Positions 7,921 to 17,580 of a stretch of 61,740 nucleotides of DNA are shown here, in pieces. The stretch spans positions 1-61,740 of the forward strand of contig JAAVYN010000017.1 in assembly GCA_022791155.1 (NCBI GenBank), in the 5' to 3' direction. The position numbers and the translations under genes were made by a program. The notes under the pieces were generated by a model. That model made no database searches, was not told where the DNA came from, and worked only from the letters and a program-made list of their open reading frames with translations. Positions within the stretch are counted from its first letter, which is position 1; each line of letters begins with the position of its first letter. This DNA is from Bacillota bacterium. Its GTDB lineage: Bacteria; Bacillota; Clostridia; Lachnospirales; Anaerotignaceae.

Positions 7921-9273
7921 TCATTTGGCTGCGGCCTTTGCCTTAGCGGCTGCCGCTGCTTTTTTACCCATTTCAACCTTCTTTGTTGCCCTGATCGACT
8001 GCGCAAGCTGACGTTTAGCGGGGCATATGAATGAGCAGCTTCCGCACTCTATACAGTCAAGACCGTGTTCCTTAACAAAGCCCTCGCCGTTGCCCTGAAG
8101 AATGAGCGCGTTAAGCATATACGGCATAAGCCCCATTGGGCAGTGTTCAACGCACTTTCCACAGCGTATACAGTTGCTTTCATCTGGAATAAGGGCTTCT
8201 TCCGGCGTAAACGCCAAAAGCGCCGATGATGTTTTTGTTGTGGCAACGTCAAGGGTGAACATTGTTGGCCCCATCATTGGCCCCCCGGCAATGAGTTTTG
8301 CCGGCTCAACCTTAAATCCGCCAATTTGCTCCATTAAATCCTTAAACGTCATGCCAATTCTGATTTCATAGTTTCCGGGGTTGGCCGGCGCACCGCCTGT
8401 GATTGTGCACACCCTTCTCATGAGAGGGCGGCCTTCGGCAACTATGTTGTATATGCTTATGATTGTGTCAACATTGTCAACAATGCAGCCAACAGCGCTT
8501 GGAAGCGCTCCAGATGGAACCTCCCTGTTTGTGATGGCCTTGATGAGATGTTTTTCAGAGCCTTGAGGAAATTTCGCTTTAAGGCATGCCACTTCAATGT
8601 TTGATGCATTTTTTGCAAGTTCGGCCAAATGGCTGATGGCGTCAGGCTTGTTGTCCTCAATGCCAATAACGCCTTTGGCCTGTGGGAACAGTTTAAGCAC
8701 TATCTGAAGCCCTTTTATGAGCTTTTCGCCCTGTTCCATCATAAGCCTGTAGTCACATGTGAGATATGGCTCACACTCGGCGGCGTTGACAAGAACATAG
8801 TCAATTTCTGTTCCCGGCGGCGGCGCAAGCTTAACCTGCGTTGGGAAGCCGGCTCCGCCGAGGCCGACAATTCCGCCTTCTTTGATTTTGGCAATGATTT
8901 CCTCGTTTGACATTGTTTTGTAGTCGCCGCCTACAAGGCCGTCAATTTCGGCCATAAGTCCGTCGTTTTTGATGACAATTGACGGGCTCATGCCGCCGCC
9001 CGGTGTGAGCATTGGCCTTATGTCAGTGACAGTTCCCGAAATGCTTGAGAATATAGGTGAACAAACAAAAGCCTTTGCTTCGCCTATCTTCTGTCCAACC
9101 TTAACATAGTCTCCAACCTGAACGCATGGTTCGCACGGCGCTCCTATGTGCTGCGACATAGGGAAAAACAATTCGGAATTTTCTTTGGGAAGTATAACCT
9201 TGATTGGCGCGTCCTTTGTAAGGGCCTTGCCATCATGAGGATGAACTCCCCTTTTGAACGTTAGAGTTTGCAT
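7921..9273 (-). CDS. rnfC: Rnf complex subunit RnfC (NADH-binding)
   Basis: RnfC (450 aa) is the soluble subunit that exchanges electrons with NAD(H) through FMN and two 4Fe-4S clusters. The ATG at 9273 follows GAGGGGGATTAT; an in-frame start further up adds an N-terminus not typical of the family. The N-terminal RnfC barrel has GVHPHDGKALTKDAPI, the nucleotide/FMN part has GLGGAGFPTQVKL, and the C-terminus has CIRCGKCVEHCPMGLMP and CIECGSCSFICPAKR. A short Lys/Ala-rich tail ends the protein. It is the first gene of the operon. Confidence 0.97.
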   Translation of the reverse strand: MQTLTFKRGVHPHDGKALTKDAPIKVILPKENSELFFPMSQHIGAPCEPCVQVGDYVKVGQKIGEAKAFVCSPIFSSISGTVTDIRPMLTPGGGMSPSIVIKNDGLMAEIDGLVGGDYKTMSNEEIIAKIKEGGIVGLGGAGFPTQVKLAPPPGTEIDYVLVNAAECEPYLTCDYRLMMEQGEKLIKGLQIVLKLFPQAKGVIGIEDNKPDAISHLAELAKNASNIEVACLKAKFPQGSEKHLIKAITNREVPSGALPSAVGCIVDNVDTIISIYNIVAEGRPLMRRVCTITGGAPANPGNYEIRIGMTFKDLMEQIGGFKVEPAKLIAGGPMMGPTMFTLDVATTKTSSALLAFTPEEALIPDESNCIRCGKCVEHCPMGLMPYMLNALILQGNGEGFVKEHGLDCIECGSCSFICPAKRQLAQSIRATKKVEMGKKAAAAAKAKAAAK

Positions 9274-9882
9274 ATAATCCCCCTCTGTGCTTATAATATT
9301 TGTCTCTTTCAAACAAGTCTCTCAAAAAGAAATGTGGAAAGAGCAAAAAAAAATTAATAAAACCTTAAAACCGGCCGCGGGACTTCCGCCCGTTTGCCTC
9401 GCCAACGTGATACACAAGCGCTTAAAAACCAAAAGGCCGGAACGGTTCATTTTAACATTGTTTATTTTAATACAAAAACCTGACAGACTCAACACTTATT
9501 AACAAAATTCTTAAAATTGTGCGAAAATTTTCCTTTCAAAAAGTTAATGACACTAAATTTTATGTAAAATACGCAAGTTTCTTTTATGAATTTTACTACT
9601 TTCAGTGCATAAAGTAAATGTTAATTTAAGGTGTAATTTTGCCAAAAACATGAATGCATTAGAAAATTTTATCAAATTTTGTCTTTTTCTCGCAATCACC
9701 TCTCAAAATTCAGCCCCATTTTCATCAATATGCGCCATTCCTTCCAACAATGACACAGCCTCCAACCCCCAAACTTTTCACGTGCTTGTGCAAAATTCGT
9801 TTCAAAAAACGAAAAACATTTATTTGCAAACAAATTTGTAGTATAATAAAAATGAATATAATTCAAAAAGGAGGCACTTTTC
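9274..9882. other. Divergent promoter region of rnf and rpoN
   Basis: About 600 AT-rich bases hold the control region of two divergent units. On the plus strand TATAAT (9842-9847) lies just ahead of rpoN, without a good -35. On the minus strand a GC-rich patch near 9370-9390 could fold weakly in the rnf leader. No gene with a ribosome site is seen. Confidence 0.4.
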
Positions 9883-11235
9883 ATGGATTTATCATTAAGC
9901 ACAAGTCAAAAAATTCTGTTAAGCCAGAAAATGCTCCAATCCACGGAAATTCTTCAAATGAGTTCGTTGGAGCTTTTGGATTATGTTAAAGCGCTGTCTG
10001 TCGAAAACCCCGTCATCGACTATGAAGAAAAAAATGACGAACATGAGGAATTCAATCTTCTCAAACGCAAACTTGAATATCTTGACGCCTCTGATGAGCA
10101 AAACCGCACATACTATTTTGAAGAAAAAGATGACGAAAACGAAAATGACGGCTGGAAATTCAAAGGTTCTTCCAGTGAAAGCCTCGAAAGCTATCTTTTG
10201 GAGCAAATCAATGTCATAAAATGCTGTCCCAACATAAAAAAAGCTGGAACATATATAATCCAAAGCCTCGACCGCAATGGCTATCTCAAAGAATGCCCAT
10301 CAGAAATAGCCGCTGTTCTCGGAATTGACAAAAAATTGGTCATTGAAGCCATTTGCCTTGTCAAAAGCTTTGAGCCGGCCGGCGTGTGCGCCGCCAACCT
10401 CAAAGAATGCCTTCTCATACAAATGAAAAGAAAAAGCATAAAAAACACACTTGCCGAAACAATCATATTGGAATGCCTTGAAATGGTTGGAAAAAACCAG
10501 CTTCATCTCATTTCAAAAAAGCTTAAAGTCAAGCGCGATGATGTGGCAAAGGCCGTCGCCATAATCAAAAGCCTCAATCCAAAACCCGGCAACAGTTTTG
10601 ACAGCGGCAAAAGCTTCGATTATATAACCCCTGATGCCGTAATCGTTGAAAACAAAGGAACCTATGAAGTCATATTAAACGAAAAGTTCTTTCCAAACAT
10701 AGGCATAAACACATATTACCGCTCAATGCTCAGCGAAAATGACAAAGACACAAGGGAATATGTATCCGGCAAAATCAAACAGGCCCAATGGATCATAACA
10801 TGCATAAACAAAAGAAATTCAACACTGATAAAAACGCTGAACTGCATAGTGTCGCTTCAAAAAGATTTTTTTGACAACGGCATTGGTCATGTCAAACCAA
10901 TGCGCCTTGGCGACATTGCCGAAATCATTGAAATGCACGAATCCACTGTGAGCCGCACAGTCAAACAAAAATATATACAGTGCCGTCACGGCATTTTTCC
11001 TCTGAGCTATTTTTTCCAGTCCGGAATCCCCTCAGGAGTTTCCGGCCAAACCTCGGCTGACGAAATAAAGTCGATGATCCGCGAAATCATTGACAACGAA
11101 TCACATGGTTCACCCCTGTCAGACCGGGAAATAACAAGCCTCCTCAACGAAAAAGGAATCAAAATATCCCGCCGCACAGTGGCAAAATATCGCAGCGCCA
11201 TTGGCATGAGGGGCACAAGCGGAAGAAAATTTTGA
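9883..11235 (+). CDS. rpoN: RNA polymerase sigma-54 factor
   Basis: RpoN (450 aa) directs RNA polymerase to -24/-12 promoters and needs an AAA+ activator to open them; none is encoded in the window. The N-terminal region I is Leu/Gln-rich (LSTSQKILLSQKMLQSTEIL), then an acidic region II (about 50-100), the core-binding region, a helix-turn-helix (GDIAEIIEMHESTVSRTVK) and the RpoN box near residue 437 (SRRTVAKYR). AAAAAGGAGGC lies ahead of the ATG. The length is normal. Confidence 0.95.
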   Translation: MDLSLSTSQKILLSQKMLQSTEILQMSSLELLDYVKALSVENPVIDYEEKNDEHEEFNLLKRKLEYLDASDEQNRTYYFEEKDDENENDGWKFKGSSSESLESYLLEQINVIKCCPNIKKAGTYIIQSLDRNGYLKECPSEIAAVLGIDKKLVIEAICLVKSFEPAGVCAANLKECLLIQMKRKSIKNTLAETIILECLEMVGKNQLHLISKKLKVKRDDVAKAVAIIKSLNPKPGNSFDSGKSFDYITPDAVIVENKGTYEVILNEKFFPNIGINTYYRSMLSENDKDTREYVSGKIKQAQWIITCINKRNSTLIKTLNCIVSLQKDFFDNGIGHVKPMRLGDIAEIIEMHESTVSRTVKQKYIQCRHGIFPLSYFFQSGIPSGVSGQTSADEIKSMIREIIDNESHGSPLSDREITSLLNEKGIKISRRTVAKYRSAIGMRGTSGRKF

Positions 11236-11408
11236 AAACCATGCCAAACGTGTCTCAAACCGCCCTCAATCATCACAGCAAATTTTTTCTCATTCCAAAC
11301 CGCAATACCCCAAATTGGGGCAACATCAAAAATCAAAAAATTTGCACGCCATTTTATAAATTTCGTTTTTCTCATGCAAACCAAAATCTGTCTTTTGGAG
11401 GTAAAAAC

Positions 11409-12098
11409 ATGAAAGTGACATACATCCACCACAGTTCATTTCTTGTAGAAACTGAAAAATTCAATCTTCTTTTCGATTATGCCGGCGGCGGCTTTCCCGT
11501 GCTAAACACGCAAAAACCGCTTTTCGTTTTCGTCAGCCACGCCCACAGCGATCACTTTTCAAAGGAAATATTTTCTTTGCAAAAAATTCATCCAAATGTC
11601 AAATATATAATTTCAAACGACATTCCAAAACGTTCAATTGACAACTCGGCCGAAGTTTTTTCAATTGCTCCAAACTCTCAAATTTCAGTGTGCGGAGTTG
11701 ATGTCAAAACCCTCAAATCAACAGATGAAGGTGTGGCATTTTTTGTTTCATGCAGTGGTGAAAAAATATATCACGCTGGCGACCTCAACAATTGGCGTTG
11801 GGAGGGCGAGCCCGAACAGTGGAACAATGAAATGGAAATTTCATATATAAATGAAATAAGCAAACTCAAAGGCGAATGCCCAAAAGCCGCGTTTTTGCCC
11901 CTTGATCCGCGTCAGGGCAACGCATTTTCCCTCTGCATTGAACAGTTTATGAAAATTGTGGGCGCCAAAAACATATTTCCAATGCATTTTTGGGAAGACT
12001 ACAGCGTTTGCCAAAAAGCAAAAGCGCTCCCTCAAACGAAAGAATTTTCAAACCGCATAATCGAAATTTCACACAAGGGTCAAAAATTCGAAATTTAG
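11409..12098 (+). CDS. Metallo-beta-lactamase-fold hydrolase
   Basis: A 229-aa UlaG-like metallo-hydrolase. TTTTGGAGGTAAAAAC precedes the ATG at 11409; the open frame runs further up (to 11232) but overlaps the rpoN end without a ribosome site. Metal ligands are visible in SHAHSDHF (HxHxDH), YHAGD and PMHFW. The substrate is unknown. It follows rpoN by 173 bases and is probably a separate or loosely coupled unit, with a strong terminator after it. Confidence 0.85.
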   Translation: MKVTYIHHSSFLVETEKFNLLFDYAGGGFPVLNTQKPLFVFVSHAHSDHFSKEIFSLQKIHPNVKYIISNDIPKRSIDNSAEVFSIAPNSQISVCGVDVKTLKSTDEGVAFFVSCSGEKIYHAGDLNNWRWEGEPEQWNNEMEISYINEISKLKGECPKAAFLPLDPRQGNAFSLCIEQFMKIVGAKNIFPMHFWEDYSVCQKAKALPQTKEFSNRIIEISHKGQKFEI

Positions 12099-12180
12099 CC
12101 ACGCAGCTTGAAAAACTCCCGCTTCCCACAAAAGCATAACCCTTCATGGCCGCAAACAATCGTTTGCCAAACAAAACAAA

Positions 12181-12227
12181 AAATCCACAAACCATTCAGC
12201 TTCACTGATATGTTTGTGGATTTTTTT
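12181..12227. terminator. Bidirectional terminator between convergent genes
   Basis: A perfect inverted repeat (AAATCCACAAAC / GTTTGTGGATTT) with a 19-nt loop has TTTTTTT on the plus side and an A-run that reads as T on the minus side. It separates the plus-strand hydrolase from the minus-strand histidine kinase. Confidence 0.8.
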
Positions 12228-12239
12228 GATTGAAAGCCC

Positions 12240-14027
12240 TCACAAAACGCCCTCTTTGATGCTGATGACTTTCAAAAACCACATTGTCATTGTGGTGCCC
12301 TTGCCATATTCACTTTCAACGGTTATCTTTCCTCCATGGGCTTCCATAATCTCTTTGGCAATTGCAAGGCCAAGCCCCGTTCCCCCCATTGCACGGCTCC
12401 TTGCTTTGTCAACTCTATAAAACCTGTCAAAAACACGGCCCAAATCCTCTTTGGGGATCCCAATGCCTGTGTCTTTGACGGCAATTTTGAAATAGTTTAT
12501 GCTCTCACTCACGCTGACATCAATGCTTGCTTCTTCAGGGCTATATTTTATGGCATTTGTCAATATATTGTTGAAAACCTGTGTTATTCTGTCTTTGTCG
12601 GCCGTGATTGTGATTCCGCGCTCAAATGGCGTGAACGTGAGCTTTTGCCGCTTGTTTTCAGCATGTATCTTGCTTTGCCGTATGTTCTCTGCTATAAAGC
12701 CGTTCACATTTATCTTCGAAAAGCTGAAATTGAACTGCTTGTTGTCAAACCGCGACAGCTGAAGCAAATCCCTCACAAGAAAGCTCATTCTGTCAGCCTC
12801 ACTGTTGATTATGTCCAAAAACTCAACTGCTGTCTCACGGTCGTCAATGGCGCCGTCAAGAAGCGTTTCGGTGTAGCTTTTGACAGTGGTTAGCGGCGTT
12901 CTCAATTCATGCGACACATTGGCAACAAACTCCTTGCGCATGTCATCAAGATGCTTTTGCTCTGTGTTGTCCTGAAGCACAACAACGGTGCCCTCCATTT
13001 CATCGCCCTTGCTTCCATACGCGCTGAACCCGGCTGTTATATATTTTTTTCCAACATAAAAATTGACAACCTTTGATGATTTTTCAATCAAATCAATGAG
13101 TATCCCCGTTCCAATGTCAAACTTGTCTATGAACTCCTGAAATGTGAATTTCACTTCATCAATGTCAAGCATTTCCATGCACGCACTGTTATAGTGAACA
13201 ACATTTCCGTCTTTGTCAAATGATATGACGCCGTCTGTCATGCTGCGAAGTGTTGTCTCAAATTTGTTCTTTTCCCTCGAAATTTCTCCAACTGTGCTGC
13301 TCAGCTCCTTGGCCATATAGTTGAAGCTCTCGCTGAGCTGTCCAATTTCATCAGCCGAATAAACCTTCACACTTTGATTGAGCCGCCCTTCGGCCAAGTC
13401 TTTGGCTTTGAGCGTCAGCGTTTGTATTGGGTCTGTGATTGTTTTGGCAAAAACATAGCCCATCACCGCCGCCATAAACAGCGCCATTATAACAGCCAAA
13501 ACAATGGCGTTTTGAGTTTGGCTTATGCTGTCATATGTGGCCTCGGCATCCATTTGAGCAAATATTATGTATTCGGCGACACCATTCACTTCAACAACAG
13601 GATATGCATAGCAAAAATATCTCTTGTTTTCACCGTTTTCCCTTGTTTCAATTTTTGAAAACGCCGGGCTTCCCGCCATTGCAGATATAATGGCCGAATA
13701 TTTATATTGGGGATATGGCGGCTTGTTTGTCACAGTTGAAACTATTGTTTCACCCTCGCTGTTGAGAATGCTGCCCTGTATCTGATCTGAGCTTTCGCCG
13801 CTTCTTGTGAACTGATAGAGCCCTGTCTGGAAGCTGACTTCATCATATGACAAAACAACCTGATCACTGATTTTTTCTGCATAAATCATGAGCTGGCTTT
13901 CGGCCTTTTTCATTTCAGAGTTGTTAAAACTCAAAAGTATATAGCTCCCGCTGACAATCATAACAATAAAAACCAGTCCCAAATACATCGCCATTAGCTT
14001 CCATTTAATGCTTTTCATACACCGCAC
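12240..14027 (-). CDS. Membrane sensor histidine kinase (WalK/PhoR-like)
   Basis: A sensor kinase of 595 aa if the GTG at 14027 is used (ATG at 14018 gives 592; neither has a strong ribosome site). Order: TM helix about 10-33, extracytoplasmic sensor to about 172, second TM about 173-193, HAMP to about 250, PAS about 255-360, HisKA with H373 in FVANVSHELRTPLTTVKS, then HATPase_c with N, G1 (VKDTGIGIP), F and G2 (GGTGLGLAIAKEI) boxes. This architecture matches WalK, but PhoR-type kinases are similar. It lies 42 bases after its response regulator. Confidence 0.9.
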   Translation of the reverse strand: MRCMKSIKWKLMAMYLGLVFIVMIVSGSYILLSFNNSEMKKAESQLMIYAEKISDQVVLSYDEVSFQTGLYQFTRSGESSDQIQGSILNSEGETIVSTVTNKPPYPQYKYSAIISAMAGSPAFSKIETRENGENKRYFCYAYPVVEVNGVAEYIIFAQMDAEATYDSISQTQNAIVLAVIMALFMAAVMGYVFAKTITDPIQTLTLKAKDLAEGRLNQSVKVYSADEIGQLSESFNYMAKELSSTVGEISREKNKFETTLRSMTDGVISFDKDGNVVHYNSACMEMLDIDEVKFTFQEFIDKFDIGTGILIDLIEKSSKVVNFYVGKKYITAGFSAYGSKGDEMEGTVVVLQDNTEQKHLDDMRKEFVANVSHELRTPLTTVKSYTETLLDGAIDDRETAVEFLDIINSEADRMSFLVRDLLQLSRFDNKQFNFSFSKINVNGFIAENIRQSKIHAENKRQKLTFTPFERGITITADKDRITQVFNNILTNAIKYSPEEASIDVSVSESINYFKIAVKDTGIGIPKEDLGRVFDRFYRVDKARSRAMGGTGLGLAIAKEIMEAHGGKITVESEYGKGTTMTMWFLKVISIKEGVL

Positions 14028-14069
14028 CCACTCTTTTGTTCATCAGTCCAACACAAAAAGGCTTTCAAA

Positions 14070-14771
14070 TCACCCGCCAAAGTAATATCCAACACCGCGT
14101 TTCGTCATTATATATTTTGGGCTTGACGGATCACTTTCCACTTTCTCCCTCAAACGCCGCACAGTCACGTCAACTGTCCGCACATCACCATAATATTCAT
14201 AGCCCCAAACCTTTTCAAGCAGCATTTCCCTCGAAAAAACCTGGTTTTTTTGTGTGGCAAGAAATTTCAAAAGCTCATATTCGCGTATCGTCAGCGCAAC
14301 TGTTTCGCCTTTTTTCTTAACTTCATACAAATCAACGTCAATTGTCAAGTCGCCAAATTTCAATATATTTTCAGACACAGTTGAAAGCGCCTCGGGCGCT
14401 TTGGGCGATTTTTTTCTCAAGTTTGCTTTCACCCTTGCCATGAGTTCCCTAACGCCAAAAGGCTTTGTGACATAGTCATCAGCGCCAAGTTCAAAACCCA
14501 AAACTTTGTCAACTTCTTCGGCCCGCGCTGTCAGCATTATGATTGGCGTGTCAAATTTTTCTCTTATCTTGCGACATGCTTCATATCCGTCAACATTTGG
14601 CATCATTATGTCAAGCAATATCAAATCTGGAGTTTCCATATGCGCTTTCAATATGCCTTCTTGTCCGTCTGAAGCCGTGATGACTTCATATCCCTCTTTT
14701 TTCAAATTGAATTTTATGATGTCAACAATGTTCTTTTCATCGTCAACAACAAGAATTTTGCGCGTTTCCAA
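14070..14771 (-). CDS. OmpR-family response regulator (WalR/PhoP-like)
   Basis: A 233-aa regulator. A TTG start at 14771 is preferred: GGGGAGGC lies 6 bases upstream, and the product then starts as METRKILVVDDEKN, normal for receiver domains; the open frame continues upstream through the end of the LysM-G5 gene. The phospho-acceptor is Asp54 (LLDIMMP), with conserved Lys near 104, and a C-terminal winged helix ends in KYIMTKRGVGYYFGG. It sits between the LysM-G5 wall protein and its kinase; that link to the cell wall favours a WalR-like role. Confidence 0.92.
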   Translation of the reverse strand: METRKILVVDDEKNIVDIIKFNLKKEGYEVITASDGQEGILKAHMETPDLILLDIMMPNVDGYEACRKIREKFDTPIIMLTARAEEVDKVLGFELGADDYVTKPFGVRELMARVKANLRKKSPKAPEALSTVSENILKFGDLTIDVDLYEVKKKGETVALTIREYELLKFLATQKNQVFSREMLLEKVWGYEYYGDVRTVDVTVRRLREKVESDPSSPKYIMTKRGVGYYFGG

Positions 14772-14790
14772 AAAAATGCCTCCCCAAATT

Positions 14791-15861
14791 TTATTTTGTT
14801 CCAACAAGTATAATCTCTGGAACAGGCTCAACCGTTGTTGTCTCGCTGACAACCTTCTGTTCAGTTTCAAACCCGTTTATTCTTATAATCTGTGTTGTAA
14901 CCTCTTTTTGCCCGTCAACCCCCTGCTGAATGACTTTTTTATATGATGCCGGCTTCGTGCTGTCCCTTCTATATTCAACTTCCTTTTCCTGTTTTTCAGT
15001 GAAAACTCTGTTTTCTGCTGTTTTGACCGACAAAAAAGGAACGTCAACTTCAAGCATAAGCTTGTCGCCAGGGTTCAAAACAGTGTTTATATCTATTCCG
15101 GGATTGGCTTCAAGAAGTTCTTCCGGCTCAATTCCATTTTTCTTTGCAATCACATATATGCCATCGCCGCTGACAACTGTATATTCCTTTTTCGATTTTG
15201 TTCCCTCCGTGAGCTTTTCCAACGCCTCCTGCTTTGTTGCAACTTTGTTGCTTTCAACAAACTTGCTGACAATTTGCACATCTTCAACAAAGCCTTTTTG
15301 AACAATGTTCGAGCCTTCAGGAACAAATTCCGCAACTATGCCGTCCAAAATTTCCTGCGCCTCCTCTTGTTTGGCCATGGCAACAACCTCGCCGCCATCA
15401 ACGGTTATGACAGCCGCTTCAACTTTATATGTTATCGAATCTTTAAGTTTTATCAATGCGTTTTCAACAGAAATTCTGTCCTTTTTCCCTCTGTGAACCG
15501 GGTTAAATGTAACCTTTTCGTTGATCTCTATGTTTGCTCCAATCTCGCCCGAAATTTGGGCTTTCACCGTTTCAAGTATGTCTTTGGCGCCTGCCGCCTT
15601 GCTGTCAACATTCATCAAAACTTCGCCATCAACAACTATCTCAAAAGAGTTTGCCCTCACATTGATGAATATGACCGCGGCCAACACAACGGAAATGGCA
15701 AAAAGCAGTGCCAGTCGCATTTGCTGTTTTCTTTTCTTTCTTTTGTTGAATCTTATGCCGTTTCGCCGCTGCTTTCCACTTTTATAAACTCCTGTGGTGT
15801 TTCTAACCTCTCCTCTGGAGCTGTATATTACTTTATTATTATTTTCCCTATATCCCGCCAT
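14791..15861 (-). CDS. Membrane-anchored LysM-G5 wall protein without a peptidase domain
   Basis: A 356-aa protein with a basic N-terminus (FNKRKKRKQQ about 38-47) and one TM helix (about 50-68). Residues about 70-225 form repeated ubiquitin-like segments, then LysM about 226-272 (YTVVSGDGIYVIAKKNG...LNPGDKLML), then a G5 domain to the end (GQKEVTTQIIRINGFETEQK). In Clostridia this layout is usually followed by an M23 endopeptidase domain, which is absent: the stop comes right after the G5 domain and the regulator gene follows in 19 bases. GGAGG lies ahead of the ATG. It may bind peptidoglycan and sense or scaffold rather than cut. Confidence 0.85.
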   Translation of the reverse strand: MAGYRENNNKVIYSSRGEVRNTTGVYKSGKQRRNGIRFNKRKKRKQQMRLALLFAISVVLAAVIFINVRANSFEIVVDGEVLMNVDSKAAGAKDILETVKAQISGEIGANIEINEKVTFNPVHRGKKDRISVENALIKLKDSITYKVEAAVITVDGGEVVAMAKQEEAQEILDGIVAEFVPEGSNIVQKGFVEDVQIVSKFVESNKVATKQEALEKLTEGTKSKKEYTVVSGDGIYVIAKKNGIEPEELLEANPGIDINTVLNPGDKLMLEVDVPFLSVKTAENRVFTEKQEKEVEYRRDSTKPASYKKVIQQGVDGQKEVTTQIIRINGFETEQKVVSETTTVEPVPEIILVGTK

Positions 15862-15904
15862 ATACAGTCCTCCTCAAAACAAAATTGCGCCCGCCGCCTT
15901 CCGT

Positions 15905-16573
15905 TCACTTTTTAAGTGATTTCAATATAACCTGCGTTTGGTGTTCAATGTGCTCAGCCATAACTTTCACGCCCTCATCAACCCTGTGGTTTTCAATTGC
16001 TTCAATGATTTTCCTGTGATGATTTATGACCGCCGTTTTCGTTTCATAAACTTTGAGATATGCCATTCTATAACGGTATACCTGAGCACGCATGTTGCTG
16101 ATTATCTGAACCAATTTCCTGTTGTCAGCCGCCTCAAATATAATGTCGTGTATCTTTTCATCAACTGTGGCAACCTTTTCATAGTCTTTGTCTTCAAAAG
16201 CCTTTTCAAACTGTATGTTAAGCGTTTTAATTTCTTTCAGGCTTTCTTCGCCCATTTCCTCACATGCATGGCGTATGCCAACAGCTTCAAGGGCACTTCT
16301 TATTTCCAAAACGTTTTTGATGTCCGCCGCACTCAAATCCAAAACCTGAGCGCCCCTTCTTGGTATGAGCGCAACAAGGTCTTCCTGCTCAAGCATGCGC
16401 AGTGCCTCGCGGACAGGCGTGCGGCTGACCCCCAGCTTGTCCGCCAAATAATTTTCAAGCAGGCGTTCGCCCGGTTTGAGCTCGCCTTTAAGAATGGCAT
16501 CTCTGAGGCTGTTAAAAACAACTTCGCGCAAGGGCAAATATTCATTGACACCGTTGTTAAGTTTGTATTCCAT
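15905..16573 (-). CDS. GntR-family (FadR/FCD) transcription regulator
   Basis: A 222-aa repressor-type regulator. The ATG at 16573 is set by GGGAGGAACTGGC; five further upstream codons are unlikely. The winged helix-turn-helix is about 10-75 (LKPGERLLENYLADKLGVSR, then TPVREALRMLEQEDLV), followed by an all-helical FCD ligand domain with metal-type His residues (HDIIFEAADN; HRKIIEAIENH). It lies 22 bases after ispE and is cotranscribed with it. The palindrome over the ispE promoter at 17581-17598 is of the TTGTATACAA type used by this subfamily, so autoregulation is likely. The ligand is unknown. Confidence 0.9.
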   Translation of the reverse strand: MEYKLNNGVNEYLPLREVVFNSLRDAILKGELKPGERLLENYLADKLGVSRTPVREALRMLEQEDLVALIPRRGAQVLDLSAADIKNVLEIRSALEAVGIRHACEEMGEESLKEIKTLNIQFEKAFEDKDYEKVATVDEKIHDIIFEAADNRKLVQIISNMRAQVYRYRMAYLKVYETKTAVINHHRKIIEAIENHRVDEGVKVMAEHIEHQTQVILKSLKK

Positions 16574-16595
16574 GCCAGTTCCTCCCAAACCATTT

Positions 16596-17462
16596 TCAAG
16601 GGTTAAATGTCTCTGTCACAATGACGTCATCAATCAAAAATTTGTTTTTAACGGCCATTGCCGCTTTCTCTGCTTCTTTCTGCTCATCAAAAAGCGCAAA
16701 AACTGTCGGCCCACTGCCGCTCATCAAAACACCCTTTGCCTTTTGAACTTCAAAAAATTTCTTTATGTCGCCTATTATAGGAAGCCGTGGAATTGTGACT
16801 TCCTCCAAAACGTTCAAAAGGCCGCTGCAAATGCTGTCTCTTTCGCCATTTTCAACAGCGTTCACAACTTTCATTGTGTCCGGGTGCTCCGTTATCTTTT
16901 CAAGATCCAAATTTTTGTAGACCTCTGCTGTTGATATGCCTTCTGGCGGTTTGGCCAAAACAACAAAAAAGTGGGGGCAAGGCTTCATTGGCGCCAAAAT
17001 TTCACCCCTGCCCTTGGCAAGGGCTGTTCCTTCCATGGCACAAAACGGAACATCACTGCCTATGCGCGCCGCAAGCTCCAAAATTCTCTCAAACGGCATT
17101 CCAAGCCCAAACAACTCATTCATGCCTTTGAGCACAGCGGCGCCATTCCCGCTTCCGCCCGCCAGCCCTGCTTCAATAGGTATCCTTTTTGTTATTTCAA
17201 TGAAAACGCCATCATATATCCCAAATTCACGTTTAATCAGCTTTGCCGCTTTATATGCAGTGTTTCTTTCATCCAAAGGAATATAACGGTTTGCCGTTCT
17301 TATATCAATTTTGTTTTCCGTCATCTTTTCAATATATATGTCATCATGCAGCTTCAGTGTCTGCATAATCATTTCAAGCTCATGATAGCCATCATTCCTT
17401 TTTGAAACAACATCAAGTGTGATGTTGATTTTTGCTCTTGATTCAAGTTTTATATAATCCAT
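16596..17462 (-). CDS. ispE: 4-diphosphocytidyl-2-C-methyl-D-erythritol kinase
   Basis: IspE (288 aa) is the GHMP kinase that phosphorylates CDP-methylerythritol in the MEP pathway to isoprenoids, and so feeds undecaprenyl carrier synthesis. The start ATG at 17462 begins MDYIKLESRAKINITLDV, the usual N-terminus. The ATP motif PIEAGLAGGSGNGAAVL and the C-terminal LMSGSGPTVFALF are clear. GGTGAT is the ribosome site. It heads a two-gene unit with the GntR regulator. Confidence 0.95.
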   Translation of the reverse strand: MDYIKLESRAKINITLDVVSKRNDGYHELEMIMQTLKLHDDIYIEKMTENKIDIRTANRYIPLDERNTAYKAAKLIKREFGIYDGVFIEITKRIPIEAGLAGGSGNGAAVLKGMNELFGLGMPFERILELAARIGSDVPFCAMEGTALAKGRGEILAPMKPCPHFFVVLAKPPEGISTAEVYKNLDLEKITEHPDTMKVVNAVENGERDSICSGLLNVLEEVTIPRLPIIGDIKKFFEVQKAKGVLMSGSGPTVFALFDEQKEAEKAAMAVKNKFLIDDVIVTETFNP

Positions 17463-17580
17463 GCAATCACCAATGCCATAATTTGTCTTCTTTGTAATAC
17501 ACAACACAAAATTTTCATCAAACATCAAATTTAAGCTGACATTCCATTAAAAACCATATATTCCTTCATCTTCAAAACCG

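Noticed and set aside
11232-11408. Upstream extension of the metallo-beta-lactamase gene
   Set aside because: It overlaps the rpoN end and lacks a ribosome site; GGAGG sits directly ahead of the ATG at 11409.
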